From: DATJBC01 sp035515515
Lineage (GTDB): Bacteria; Actinomycetota; Acidimicrobiia; Acidimicrobiales; UBA8190
DNA: 16,662 bases
Assembly (NCBI GenBank): GCA_035515515.1
Contig: DATJBC010000293.1
Location: 1-16,662 of the forward strand
Reading direction: 5' to 3'
Both the position numbers and the translations under genes were made by a program. The notes beneath the pieces were generated by a model. That model worked only from the letters and a program-made list of their open reading frames with translations, made no database searches and was not told the origin of the DNA. This document shows, piece after piece, positions 6,687-13,799 of this stretch. How positions within the stretch are numbered: the first letter of the stretch is position 1; each line of letters starts with the position of its first letter.

Positions 6687-7883
6687 ATGGACTGGCCCCT
6701 GCGCTTCGGCGTCTTCCTCGCCCCCTTCCACCCCGTCGGCCAGAACCCGACCTTGGCGCTCGAGCGCGACCTCGAGCTCATGGTGCGCCTCGACCAGCTC
6801 GGATTCGACGAGGCCTGGATCGGCGAGCACCACTCGGCGGGCTACGAGATCATCGCCTCCCCCGAGGTGTTCATCGCGGCGGTGTCCCAACGCACCCGGA
6901 ACATCCGTCTGGGGACGGGGGTCAGCTCACTCCCCTACCACCACCCCTTCATCCTCGCCGATCGGATGGTGCTGCTGGACCACCTGACGCGGGGCCGGGT
7001 GATGTTCGGTGTGGGGCCCGGGGCGCTGCCCTCGGACGCCTTCATGATGGGCATCGACCCCATGCACCAGCGCGACATGATGGAGGAGTCGCTCGAGGCC
7101 ATCCTGGCGCTCCTCCGGGGGGACGAGCCCGTCACGCGCCAGGCGTCGTGGTTCACTCTCAAGGACGCCCGCCTGCAGCTGCGGCCGTACACGCACCCTC
7201 GCTTCGAGGTGGCCGTGGCCGCCCAGATCTCGCCGGCGGGTCCACGGGCCGCCGGGCGCTTCGGGCTGTCGCTCTTGTCGATCGGCGCCACCACGGCCGG
7301 AGGCTTCGACGTCCTCGGGTCGCACTGGCAGGTGATGGAGGAACGCGCCGCCGAGTTCGGCACCACCGTCGAGCGCCCGCGCTGGCGCCTGGTGGGGCCC
7401 ATGCACGTCGCCCCCACCGAGGAGCAGGCCCGGGCCGAGGTCCGCTTCGGCCTGGCCCAGTGGGTGGACTACTTCGAGCGCGTGGCCGCCCTGCCGCTGG
7501 CGCCCAGCACGCTCGACCCCGACAAGATGGTCGACGCCCTCATGGAGACGGGCTTTGCCATCATCGGGACCCCCGCCATGGCCGTCGCCCAGATCGAGCG
7601 GCTCATCGAGCAGTCGGGCGGCTTCGGCACGTACCTGCTCATGGCGCACGAGTGGGCCGACCGCCAGGCCACGCTCGCCTCCTACGAACTGTTCGCCCGC
7701 GAGGTGATCCCGCACTTCAAGGGGACGCTGGCGTCGCTGGAGCGCTCGCGGGACTGGGCGGCCGAGAACCGGCCCGAGTTCATCGGGGCGGTGGGCGGGG
7801 CCATCATGCAGGCCATCACCGACCACCAGGCCGAGCGGGCCGCCAGGCAGGAGGCGCCCCCGGCGAGCGAGCCGTCCTCGTAG
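6687..7883 (+). CDS. LLM-class flavin-dependent monooxygenase
   Basis: A 398-residue bacterial-luciferase-like TIM-barrel protein. The opening FGVFLAPFHPVGQNPTLALE, the segment GFDEAWIGEHHSAGYEIIAS (about 39-58) and IRLGTGVSSLPYHHPFILAD (about 73-92) are typical of the limonene-monooxygenase-like branch, which uses reduced FMN and oxygen to oxidise hydrophobic substrates. VMFGVGPGALPSDAFMMGID follows as the next barrel segment. The substrate cannot be told from sequence, and no flavin reductase lies next to it. ATG 6687 is the natural N-terminus of the family. The gene appears monocistronic, with its own leaderless-type promoter, and its TAG stop directly abuts the stop of the convergent gcvPB. 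Confidence 0.88.
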   Translation: MDWPLRFGVFLAPFHPVGQNPTLALERDLELMVRLDQLGFDEAWIGEHHSAGYEIIASPEVFIAAVSQRTRNIRLGTGVSSLPYHHPFILADRMVLLDHLTRGRVMFGVGPGALPSDAFMMGIDPMHQRDMMEESLEAILALLRGDEPVTRQASWFTLKDARLQLRPYTHPRFEVAVAAQISPAGPRAAGRFGLSLLSIGATTAGGFDVLGSHWQVMEERAAEFGTTVERPRWRLVGPMHVAPTEEQARAEVRFGLAQWVDYFERVAALPLAPSTLDPDKMVDALMETGFAIIGTPAMAVAQIERLIEQSGGFGTYLLMAHEWADRQATLASYELFAREVIPHFKGTLASLERSRDWAAENRPEFIGAVGGAIMQAITDHQAERAARQEAPPASEPSS

Positions 7884-9431
7884 CTATGCGCCCGCCGCGG
7901 GGCGGGCGTCGAAGGTCGGCACCAGGTGGCGTGCGGCGCGCGCCTCGTCAACGCGGCCCACGGGGGTGCCCCGGGGCGCCTCGTGGGCGGCCCGGGCCCC
8001 CTCGGGCGTGGACACCTCGGCGGCGATGCGCTCCAGCGCCTGCGCCATGGCCTCGAGGGTCTGGAGGCTCTCGGTCTCGGTGGGCTCGATCATGAGGGCC
8101 TCGTCCACGATGAGCGGGAAGTACACCGTGGGCGCGTGGAACCCCTCCTCGAGCAGGCGCTTGGCGATGTCGAGGGCCCGCACGCCGGTGGCCCGCTTGA
8201 TCGACGCCGCCGACAGCACGCACTCGTGCATGCAGGGACGGTCGTAGGGGGCGTCGAAGGCGCTCGACAGGCGGGAGCGCAGCCAGTTGGCGTTGAGCAC
8301 CGCCAGCTGCGCCACCTCGCGCAGGCCGTCGCTGCCGTGCACGAGGATGTAGGTGAGGGCGCGCGCCAGCACCAGGGCGTTGCCGTGCCAGGAGTGGATG
8401 CGCCCGATGGAGCGCTCGGGGGTCGACCAGCCGTAGCGGGCGCCCCCGCCCTCGAGGCGGGTGGGCCGGGGCCCGGGCAGATACGGCGCCAGCTGGGCCG
8501 ACACCGCCACGGGCCCGGCGCCGGGCCCTCCCCCGCCGTGGGGGGTGGCGAAGGTCTTGTGCAGGTTCAGATGGACGATGTCGAAGCCCATGTCGCCGGG
8601 CCGGACCACGCCCAGGATGGCGTTCAGGTTGGCGCCGTCGTAGTAGAGGAGCCCGCCCACGTCGTGGACGGCGTCGGCGATGGCGCGGATGTCCTCTTCG
8701 AAGAGCCCCAGGGTGTTGGGGTTGGTGAGCATGATGCCCGCCACGTCCTCGTCCAACACCGCCCGCAGGGCGTCCACGTCCACGCACCCCCGCGCGTCGC
8801 TGGGCACGGTGATCACGTCGAAGCCCCCCAGGGTCACCGACGCCGGGTTGGTGCCGTGCGCCGAGTCGGGGATGACGACGCAGTGGCGGGTGTCGCCGCG
8901 CGCCGCGTGCCATGCCCGCATGAGGAGGAGCCCCGTGAGCTCACCGGCTGCGCCGGCGGCGGGCTGGAGCGTGGCGGCCGCCATCCCGGTGATCTCGCAC
9001 AGCGCCTCCTCCAGGTCGACGAGGAGCTCGAGCCAGCCCTGGGCGCAGCTGGCCGGGGCGGCCGGGTGCACGTCGGCCAGGCCGGGGAGCGCCGCCACGG
9101 CGTCGCACACCTTGGGGTTGTACTTCATCGTGCACGACCCCAGGGGGTAGGCGCCCAGGTCCACCGAGAACTGCCGGTGGCTGAGGCGGGTGAAGTGCGC
9201 CACCAGGTCGCGCTCGGACACCTCGGCCAGCGCCGGTGGCGCGCTGCGCCGGTGCGGGGCGGGGACGAGCTCGGCGAGGGGCGTCTCGGGCACGCCGGTG
9301 GTGCGCAGCTGCCAGGCGGAGCGCCCCGGCTCCGACAGCTCGAAGAGCGTGGGTTCGGTGCCCCGCCCCAGGAGGGGCGCGCTGGCGGCCCGGCCCCCGG
9401 CCGCCGGCGTGGTCGGCCCCGACGGGCTCAC
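7884..9431 (-). CDS. gcvPB: Glycine dehydrogenase (decarboxylating) subunit 2, P protein C-terminal half
   Basis: A 515-residue pyridoxal-phosphate subunit of the glycine cleavage system. With subunit 1 it decarboxylates glycine and passes the aminomethyl group to the lipoyl arm of GcvH. The cofactor-binding motif NLHKTFATPHGGGGPG holds Lys292, the expected Schiff-base lysine. QFSVDLGAYPLGSCTMKYNP, DSAHGTNPAS and SWHGNALVL are family hallmarks. The start is GTG at 9431, overlapping the gcvPA stop by 4 bases (GTGA). Length is normal for the split-P form. It is the last gene of the operon and ends exactly against the convergent LLM gene with no space for a separate terminator. Confidence 0.95.
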   Translation of the reverse strand: MSPSGPTTPAAGGRAASAPLLGRGTEPTLFELSEPGRSAWQLRTTGVPETPLAELVPAPHRRSAPPALAEVSERDLVAHFTRLSHRQFSVDLGAYPLGSCTMKYNPKVCDAVAALPGLADVHPAAPASCAQGWLELLVDLEEALCEITGMAAATLQPAAGAAGELTGLLLMRAWHAARGDTRHCVVIPDSAHGTNPASVTLGGFDVITVPSDARGCVDVDALRAVLDEDVAGIMLTNPNTLGLFEEDIRAIADAVHDVGGLLYYDGANLNAILGVVRPGDMGFDIVHLNLHKTFATPHGGGGPGAGPVAVSAQLAPYLPGPRPTRLEGGGARYGWSTPERSIGRIHSWHGNALVLARALTYILVHGSDGLREVAQLAVLNANWLRSRLSSAFDAPYDRPCMHECVLSAASIKRATGVRALDIAKRLLEEGFHAPTVYFPLIVDEALMIEPTETESLQTLEAMAQALERIAAEVSTPEGARAAHEAPRGTPVGRVDEARAARHLVPTFDARPAAGA

Positions 9432-10777
9432 CGAACCACCTTGGCCATGCTCTCGACGAAGGCGTCGATCTCGGCCTTCGTGCGGCGCTCGGTGACCGCC
9501 ACCAGCAGTCCGTCGCGGCGCCCCCCGTTGAGGCGGGGGTCGACGGGCACCCCGCCCAGGAACCCCTCGTCGACGAGGCGCTCCACGGCGAGCTCGGCGT
9601 CGAGGGGGAGGCGCAGGGCGAATTCGCGCAGCACCGGCGCGCCCACCAACGGCTCGATGCCGGGCACGCCGAGCAGGCCGTCGCGGCAGTAGCGCGCCCC
9701 GCGCGCCGAGCGCAGGGCCACCTCGGCCAGGCCGGAGGTGCCCAGCCAGCCCAGCTGCACGGCGGCGGTGACGGCCATGAGCGTCTGGTTGGTGCACACG
9801 TTGGAGGTGGCCCGCTCCCGGCGGATGTCCTGTTCCCGGGTGCGCAGGGTGGTGACGTAGGCGCGCCGGCCCTCGGTGTCGACGGTCTCGCCTACGAGCC
9901 GCCCCGGGAGCCGGCGCACGTGGTCGAGCGAGCAGGCGAAGAGCCCGAGATAGGGGCCCCCGAAGCTGAGCGGCATGCCGAGGGCCTGGCCCTCCCCCAC
10001 CACCACGTCCGCCCCCCACTCGCCCGGCGCCCGCAGCACGGCGGCGCACACCGGGTCGAAGGCCACGACCAACAGGGCCCCCAGCCGGTCGCACACGGCC
10101 CGCGCCGCGCCGAGGTCCTCCAGGCAGCCCAGGAAGTTGGGGTAGGCGACCACCACCGCCCCTGGCGGGCCCGCGCCCTCGGCGACGCCGGCCCAGTCGG
10201 TGGTGCCGTCCGTCAGGGCCACGTCGCGCACGCCGTGGCCGGTGCCCGCCACGAAGGTCCCGAGCACGTCACGCCACGCGGGGTTGACCCCGGCCGACAC
10301 CCACACCTCGGGTCGCCCCGTGGCACCCACCGCCAGGTTGACCGCCTCCACCAGCGACGCCGCGCCGTCGTAGAGCGAGGCGTTGGCCACCGACATCCCC
10401 GACAGGCGGGCCACCAGCGTCTGGAACTCGAACACCGCCTGCAGGACGCCCTGGGCCACCTCGGCCTGGTAGGGCGTGTAGGAGGTGACGAACTCCGAGC
10501 GCGCCGCCAGGGCGCGCGTCACCGCCGGCACCTCGTGGTCGTAGGCGCCCGCCCCCGCGAAGCACACCAGGTCGCGCCCGCAGGGACGGTTGGCGGCGGC
10601 CAGGTCCTGCAGGCGGGCCACGACGTCGGGCTCGGGCATCCCCGCCGGCAGGTCGAGCCCGGCCGCCAGGCGCAGGGCGTCGGGGACGACGGCGAAGAGC
10701 TCGTCCAGCGACGACAGCCCGAGGAAGCCCAGCATGGCCTCCACCTCGTCGGGGGTGTGGGGGCTGTAGCCGCTCAT
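9428..10777 (-). CDS. gcvPA: Glycine dehydrogenase (decarboxylating) subunit 1, P protein N-terminal half
   Basis: A 449-residue subunit, the standard length. Family features include CFAGAGAYDHEVPAVTRALA (about 72-91), EFVTSYTPYQAEVAQGVLQA, SLYDGAASLVEAV, and LGMPLSFGGPYLGLFA toward the C-terminal part, with REQDIRRERATSNVCTNQ following. It is the non-lysine partner that forms the active P protein with GcvPB. ATG at 10777 overlaps the gcvT stop by 4 bases (ATGA), and its own stop overlaps the gcvPB start, so the three proteins are translationally coupled. Confidence 0.95.
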   Translation of the reverse strand: MSGYSPHTPDEVEAMLGFLGLSSLDELFAVVPDALRLAAGLDLPAGMPEPDVVARLQDLAAANRPCGRDLVCFAGAGAYDHEVPAVTRALAARSEFVTSYTPYQAEVAQGVLQAVFEFQTLVARLSGMSVANASLYDGAASLVEAVNLAVGATGRPEVWVSAGVNPAWRDVLGTFVAGTGHGVRDVALTDGTTDWAGVAEGAGPPGAVVVAYPNFLGCLEDLGAARAVCDRLGALLVVAFDPVCAAVLRAPGEWGADVVVGEGQALGMPLSFGGPYLGLFACSLDHVRRLPGRLVGETVDTEGRRAYVTTLRTREQDIRRERATSNVCTNQTLMAVTAAVQLGWLGTSGLAEVALRSARGARYCRDGLLGVPGIEPLVGAPVLREFALRLPLDAELAVERLVDEGFLGGVPVDPRLNGGRRDGLLVAVTERRTKAEIDAFVESMAKVVR

Positions 10778-11913
10778 CGCCCCGGTCCCGTGGGCCTGCC
10801 CCGGCCGCCGGGGGCCACGAAGGGCAGCGGCACCGGGCGGACCGCCAGGGGCCGGCCCCGCACGTCGATGGCGAGGGGCTGGCCCCCGTCGAGGGCGTGG
10901 TCCACCAGGGCCAGGGCGATGCCCCGCTCGAGCACGGGCGAGAAGTTCCCGCTGGTGACGGCGCCCACCACCCTCGTCCCCGCCACGACGGCGGACCCGG
11001 CCCGGGGCGGCTGGCGGCCCTCGGCCAGCAGCCCGCGCAGCGTGCGCGTGGGGCCCCGCTCCCGCCGGCGCTCGAGGGCGGCGCGGCCGCGGAACTCCTC
11101 CTTGGCCCACCCCACGACCCAGTCGAGGCCGACGTCGAGCGGCGTGATGCCGGGGCCGAGCTCGTGCCCGTGCAGGGGGAGGCCGGCCTCGAGGCGGAGC
11201 GTGTCGCGCGCCCCGAGCCCGGCGGGCGCGATCCCACCGTCCATGACCGCCTGCCAGAACGCCGGAGCCGCCCCGGCCGGCACGGCGCACTCCACGCCGT
11301 CCTCCCCCGTGTAGCCGGTGCCGGCTGCCGTGCAGGGGTGGCCCGACCAGTCGAACGACGTCACCGCGAAGCGCCCCACGGCGGCCGCCTCGGGGGCCAG
11401 CGGGGCCAGCAGCCGGCGGGCGTCGGGCCCCTGGACGGCGATCACCGCCCGCGTGGTGGTGACGTCTCTGCCGCCCAGCGCCTGGCACACCCGGGTGGTG
11501 TTGGACGCGTTGGGCATGACGTCGAAGACGTCCTCGCGCAACCACCACACGATGATGTCGTCGAGCACCGACCCGTCGTCGTCGTCGAGGAGGTGCGTGT
11601 ACTGGGCCCTCCCCGGCGCCACCTTGCGCAGGTCGTTGCTGAGCTCTCGTTGCAGGGTCGCCGTGCTGCCGGGGCCCTGCACCCGGACCGTTCCCAGGTG
11701 GCTCACGTCGAAGGCGGCCGCCCGGCGCCGGCACGCCAGGTGCTCGGCCACGGTGCCGGCCTCGTAGGCCAGCGGCATGAGCCAGCCGCCGAACTCGACG
11801 AGCTTGGCCCCCATGGCGCGATGCGCGTCCTCCAGCGGGGAGTGCTCGAGGGCCTGGCCGGCGCCGCCCGCGGGCGCGGCGGGCGACGACGAGGGCGGTG
11901 CAGGCTGCGCCAC
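10774..11913 (-). CDS. gcvT: Aminomethyltransferase, T protein of glycine cleavage
   Basis: A 379-residue tetrahydrofolate-dependent aminomethyltransferase that releases ammonia and makes methylene-tetrahydrofolate from GcvH-bound aminomethyl groups. Recognisable segments are KLVEFGGWLMPLAYEAGTVA (about 39-58), FDVSHLGTVRVQG, LDDIIVWWL, GTGYTGEDGVE, LGARDTLRLEAGLPLHGHE and GAVTSGNFSPVLERGIALAL. A low-complexity Ala/Pro/Ser N-terminus of about 20 residues precedes the conserved part. The start is GTG at 11913; it has no ribosome-binding site but has a TAGTCT box six bases upstream, so it may be leaderless or reinitiated from the gene 9 bases upstream. First of the three overlapping gcv genes. 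Confidence 0.93.
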   Translation of the reverse strand: MAQPAPPSSSPAAPAGGAGQALEHSPLEDAHRAMGAKLVEFGGWLMPLAYEAGTVAEHLACRRRAAAFDVSHLGTVRVQGPGSTATLQRELSNDLRKVAPGRAQYTHLLDDDDGSVLDDIIVWWLREDVFDVMPNASNTTRVCQALGGRDVTTTRAVIAVQGPDARRLLAPLAPEAAAVGRFAVTSFDWSGHPCTAAGTGYTGEDGVECAVPAGAAPAFWQAVMDGGIAPAGLGARDTLRLEAGLPLHGHELGPGITPLDVGLDWVVGWAKEEFRGRAALERRRERGPTRTLRGLLAEGRQPPRAGSAVVAGTRVVGAVTSGNFSPVLERGIALALVDHALDGGQPLAIDVRGRPLAVRPVPLPFVAPGGRGRPTGPGR

Positions 11914-11919
11914 GCCGTC

Positions 11920-11925
11920 AGACTA
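11920..11925 (-). promoter_or_regulatory. Leaderless-type -10 box of gcvT, overlapping the upstream stop codon
   Basis: TAGTCT on the minus strand is followed by six bases and then the GTG start of gcvT. Its first three bases are the TAG stop of the preceding gene. The spacing matches that of the LLM gene (TAGACT, six bases, ATG), suggesting an internal promoter that can express gcvT-gcvPA-gcvPB separately. Confidence 0.5.
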
Positions 11926-12291
11926 GGCGGCGGGCGAAGAGGGCCGGGGAAAGCCGTACTTGGCGAGAAGCGCCTGGTAGTCGCGTTGGTACAGGAGCTT
12001 CACCTCGACGCTCGGATGCAGCTCGCGCAGACGGCGCACCTTGGCGTTCTTGCGGGTCACGAGCCGCTGGTTGAGCGTCGTCAGCTCGATGAAGCACGCG
12101 TGGTCGGGCAGGTAGAAATCGGGGCGGAAGGCCGTGCGGGGCGACCCGTCGGCATACCAGTCGAGAATGAATTCGACGGGTTCGTACTCCCAGCGGACGC
12201 CGTAGAAGTCGAGGAGCTCCGCGAAGTGCCGTTCTGAGTCGTGGGCGAACGCCGTGCCCACTGCCGCACCGAGCTCCGCGGACGACGGCAC
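11923..12291 (-). CDS. Small PD-(D/E)XK nuclease-like protein of unknown function
   Basis: A 122-residue protein whose layout resembles compact PD-(D/E)XK nucleases: Glu20 in DSERHFAELLDFYGVRWEYE, Asp58 in FRPDFYLPDH, and Glu69 in CFIELTTLNQRLVTRKNAKV. The usual E-X-K is E-L-T here, so the lysine is replaced by Thr71; Lys81 or Lys84 might substitute. The closing part, VKLLYQRDYQALLAKYGF, is well formed. It could be an active nuclease with a shifted lysine, an inactive relative, or a nucleic-acid or nucleotide-binding protein. GTG at 12291 is chosen because it follows the MerR stop by 2 bases; the open frame further upstream is only a shifted reading of the MerR gene. It sits between merR and gcvT, 9 bases from gcvT, probably in one operon. 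Confidence 0.75.
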   Translation of the reverse strand: MPSSAELGAAVGTAFAHDSERHFAELLDFYGVRWEYEPVEFILDWYADGSPRTAFRPDFYLPDHACFIELTTLNQRLVTRKNAKVRRLRELHPSVEVKLLYQRDYQALLAKYGFPRPSSPAA

Positions 12292-12293
12292 CG

Positions 12294-12824
12294 TCAGCCC
12301 CGCGCCTCCCGGACGCCGGGGCCGGCCACGCTGCTGCCGGCGTCGACGGCGCGCGGCGACGAATGCTCGATCTGCAAGATGGCCGCGTCGAGTTCCTCGA
12401 GCACGCCCGACAGGGGGACGATGTTGAGCACGCCCTGGCCGCCCTTCAAGATGTCGACGACCTCGCCGTCGCTGTGGGCGAGCACCGAGTCGGCGCCCAC
12501 CAACACGAGGTTGGCCGACCCGAGGTCCGCGCCCAGGCCGTCGCGCAGGCACTCCACGGCGCGCCGCGCCCGCTGCAGCGAGATGCCCGCGTCGAGCAAC
12601 TGCTTGATGACCTTCAGCTCGACGACGTCGGTGTAGGCGTACAGCCGCTGTGTGCCGCTGCCGCGCGCGTCGGCGATGGACGGGCGCAAGAGCCCGGTGC
12701 GCGCCCAGTAGTCGAGTTGGCGGTAGGTGATGCCGACCAGCGCGCACACCTGCGGCCCGCGAAAGCCGTCCACGGTCCGACTGGGGTCGCTGTGTTGCGC
12801 GCTGTGCGACGAGGGCTTGACCAT
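12294..12824 (-). CDS. MerR-family regulator of the Rv1828/Rv1830 type
   Basis: A 176-residue protein with an N-terminal MerR winged HTH: FRGPQVCALVGITYRQLDYW, ARTGLLRPS and SGTQRLYAYTDVVELKVIKQ at about residues 22-75, then LLDAGISLQRARRAV as the coiled helix. The C-terminal part contains VVDILKGGQGVLNIVPLSGV. This matches, from memory, the mycobacterial Rv1828/Rv1830 group, which lies near gcvB and garA; a corynebacterial member (FtsR) controls ftsZ. The C-terminus differs from metal- or drug-sensing MerR proteins. ATG 12824 is chosen because GGAGGAGG (12833-12840) lies 8 bases upstream; a GTG at 12842 in frame would overlap that site. The downstream nuclease-like gene begins 2 bases after its stop. 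Confidence 0.88.
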   Translation of the reverse strand: MVKPSSHSAQHSDPSRTVDGFRGPQVCALVGITYRQLDYWARTGLLRPSIADARGSGTQRLYAYTDVVELKVIKQLLDAGISLQRARRAVECLRDGLGADLGSANLVLVGADSVLAHSDGEVVDILKGGQGVLNIVPLSGVLEELDAAILQIEHSSPRAVDAGSSVAGPGVREARG

Positions 12825-12850
12825 CGGGGTGTCCTCCTCCACCTCAGGTG

Positions 12851-12897
12851 CAGGTTCATCCTAACCGACGTGTCACACCAGGGTAGTTACGAACCTG
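12851..12897 (-). promoter_or_regulatory. Promoter region of the MerR operon with an inverted repeat
   Basis: On the minus strand TAGGAT (12863-12858) is a plausible -10, giving a leader of about 27 bases containing the strong ribosome-binding site. CAGGTTC (12851-12857) and GAACCTG (12891-12897) are perfect 7-bp arms 33 bases apart that bracket this promoter, so the MerR protein might regulate itself here. No clear -35 box is seen. Confidence 0.45.
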
Positions 12898-13144
12898 TCA
12901 GCGCCGGTGGACCGGGTACGACCGGCGCGCCGGGGGGCCATGCCGGGAGCCCCCGAGGAGACGGGGCAATCGGGCGCCTCCCGTGGGCCCCCGCGGCGGC
13001 CAGTCCCCCGCCGGGCTGCGGCCCCGTCTGGGGGCCACGATGCCGGCCGGGAACGCCCTGCTGGAGGACGAGGCACGGCCAACCCTCATCGTCAACTTGA
13101 GGGTTAGCTCTCCGGGCGGCGGTGTCGGTTGGTGGGGCGGCGCG
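12898..13144. other. Gene-free stretch between the MerR promoter and the carbonic-anhydrase-like gene
   Basis: No coding region is supported. The only clear structure is the hairpin at 13081-13105; the rest is GC-rich DNA with Arg/Pro/Gly-rich shadow frames. Confidence 0.5.
13081..13105 (-). terminator. Hairpin downstream of the carbonic-anhydrase-like gene
   Basis: AACCCTCA (13081-13088) pairs with TGAGGGTT (13098-13105) around a 9-base loop, about 40 bases past the stop of the minus-strand gene. There is no T tract, so it may be a weak terminator or a binding site. Confidence 0.35.
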
Positions 13145-13672
13145 TTAGCCGTGCTCGTCGGTGCGGCGCAGCTCGTCCCGGTAGCGCCGCCCGTTGCGCA
13201 CGTACTCGGCGGCGGCGACCGTGATGGGGTGGAGGCGCGAGGCCCCGGGCCGGATGACGGCCGGGACTCCCACGGCCAGCGCCCCCGGGGGGACGTCGAC
13301 CCCGCCGGGCACCACGGCGCCGGCGCCCACCGTGGCCCCGGTCCCCACCCGGGCGTGGTGCAGCACCACGGCCCCCGACCCCACCAGGCACTCGTCGTCG
13401 AGGACACAGCCCTCGAGGTGCACGAGGTGGCCGATCACGCAGCCCGACCCCACCACCGTGGGGAACCCGGGCCCGGCGTGGATCACGGTCCCGTCCTGGA
13501 CCGAGGTCCGGGCGCCGATGGCGATCGACCCGTAGTCCCCGCGCAGCACGGCGGACGGCCACACCGTGGTGTGCGGCCCCAGGGTGACGTCGCCGATGAC
13601 GACGGCGTCGGGATGGACGAAGGCTTCCGCGTCGATGCGGGGGGCGAGATCGCCGAGGGCGTAGACGGCCAT
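13145..13672 (-). CDS. Gamma-carbonic-anhydrase-like hexapeptide-repeat protein
   Basis: A 175-residue left-handed beta-helix protein of the YrdA/PaaY/CaiE group. Hexapeptide turns run from about residue 20 to 140. The metal-site histidines expected in gamma carbonic anhydrases are present as His65 (TVIHAG), His82 and His85 (IGHLVHLEG), with the accompanying LRGDYG (43-48) and QDGT (59-62). Such proteins are trimers with zinc or iron at the subunit interfaces; some hydrate CO2, others act on CoA metabolites or are inactive. The longer acidic loop of Cam-type enzymes is absent, as in CamH/YrdA forms. ATG 13672 has no ribosome-binding site but a TAGGGT box 9 bases upstream. It is divergent from the beta-propeller gene. 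Confidence 0.85.
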   Translation of the reverse strand: MAVYALGDLAPRIDAEAFVHPDAVVIGDVTLGPHTTVWPSAVLRGDYGSIAIGARTSVQDGTVIHAGPGFPTVVGSGCVIGHLVHLEGCVLDDECLVGSGAVVLHHARVGTGATVGAGAVVPGGVDVPPGALAVGVPAVIRPGASRLHPITVAAAEYVRNGRRYRDELRRTDEHG

Positions 13673-13681
13673 GGGCGGGGA

Positions 13682-13747
13682 ACCCTACCGGCTCCCCGTG
13701 CCACGAGCCGGTCCCCCGGGCGCGCTCGGGGGCCGCCCGGGTAGGCT
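13682..13747. promoter_or_regulatory. Divergent promoter region between the carbonic-anhydrase-like and beta-propeller genes
   Basis: Minus strand: TAGGGT (13687-13682) lies 9 bases before the ATG at 13672, implying a near-leaderless transcript. Plus strand: TAGGCT (13742-13747) lies 52 bases before the ATG at 13800, leaving a normal leader. No good -35 boxes are visible, so both are tentative. Confidence 0.35.
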
Positions 13748-13799
13748 TCGCCCCGACCGGCACCGGGGACGGGGGTGCTCTGAGGCAGGGGGTGCGGTC

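Noticed and set aside
6314..8095. 593-residue plus-strand frame over the intergenic region and LLM gene
   Set aside because: Shifted reading of the LLM gene with shadow composition; no domain features.
7884..10094. Minus-strand frame extending gcvPB upstream into gcvPA
   Set aside because: The upstream part is an Arg/Pro/Gly-rich shifted reading of gcvPA; GTG 9431 with the 4-base overlap is the natural start.
7926..12237. Long plus-strand frames (up to about 690 residues) opposite the gcv genes
   Set aside because: Low-complexity His/Gly/Arg-rich translations caused by GC-ending codons on the real strand.
11914..12850. Glycine riboswitch ahead of the gcv genes
   Set aside because: No leader space before gcvT and no tandem aptamer-like conserved bases upstream of the MerR gene.
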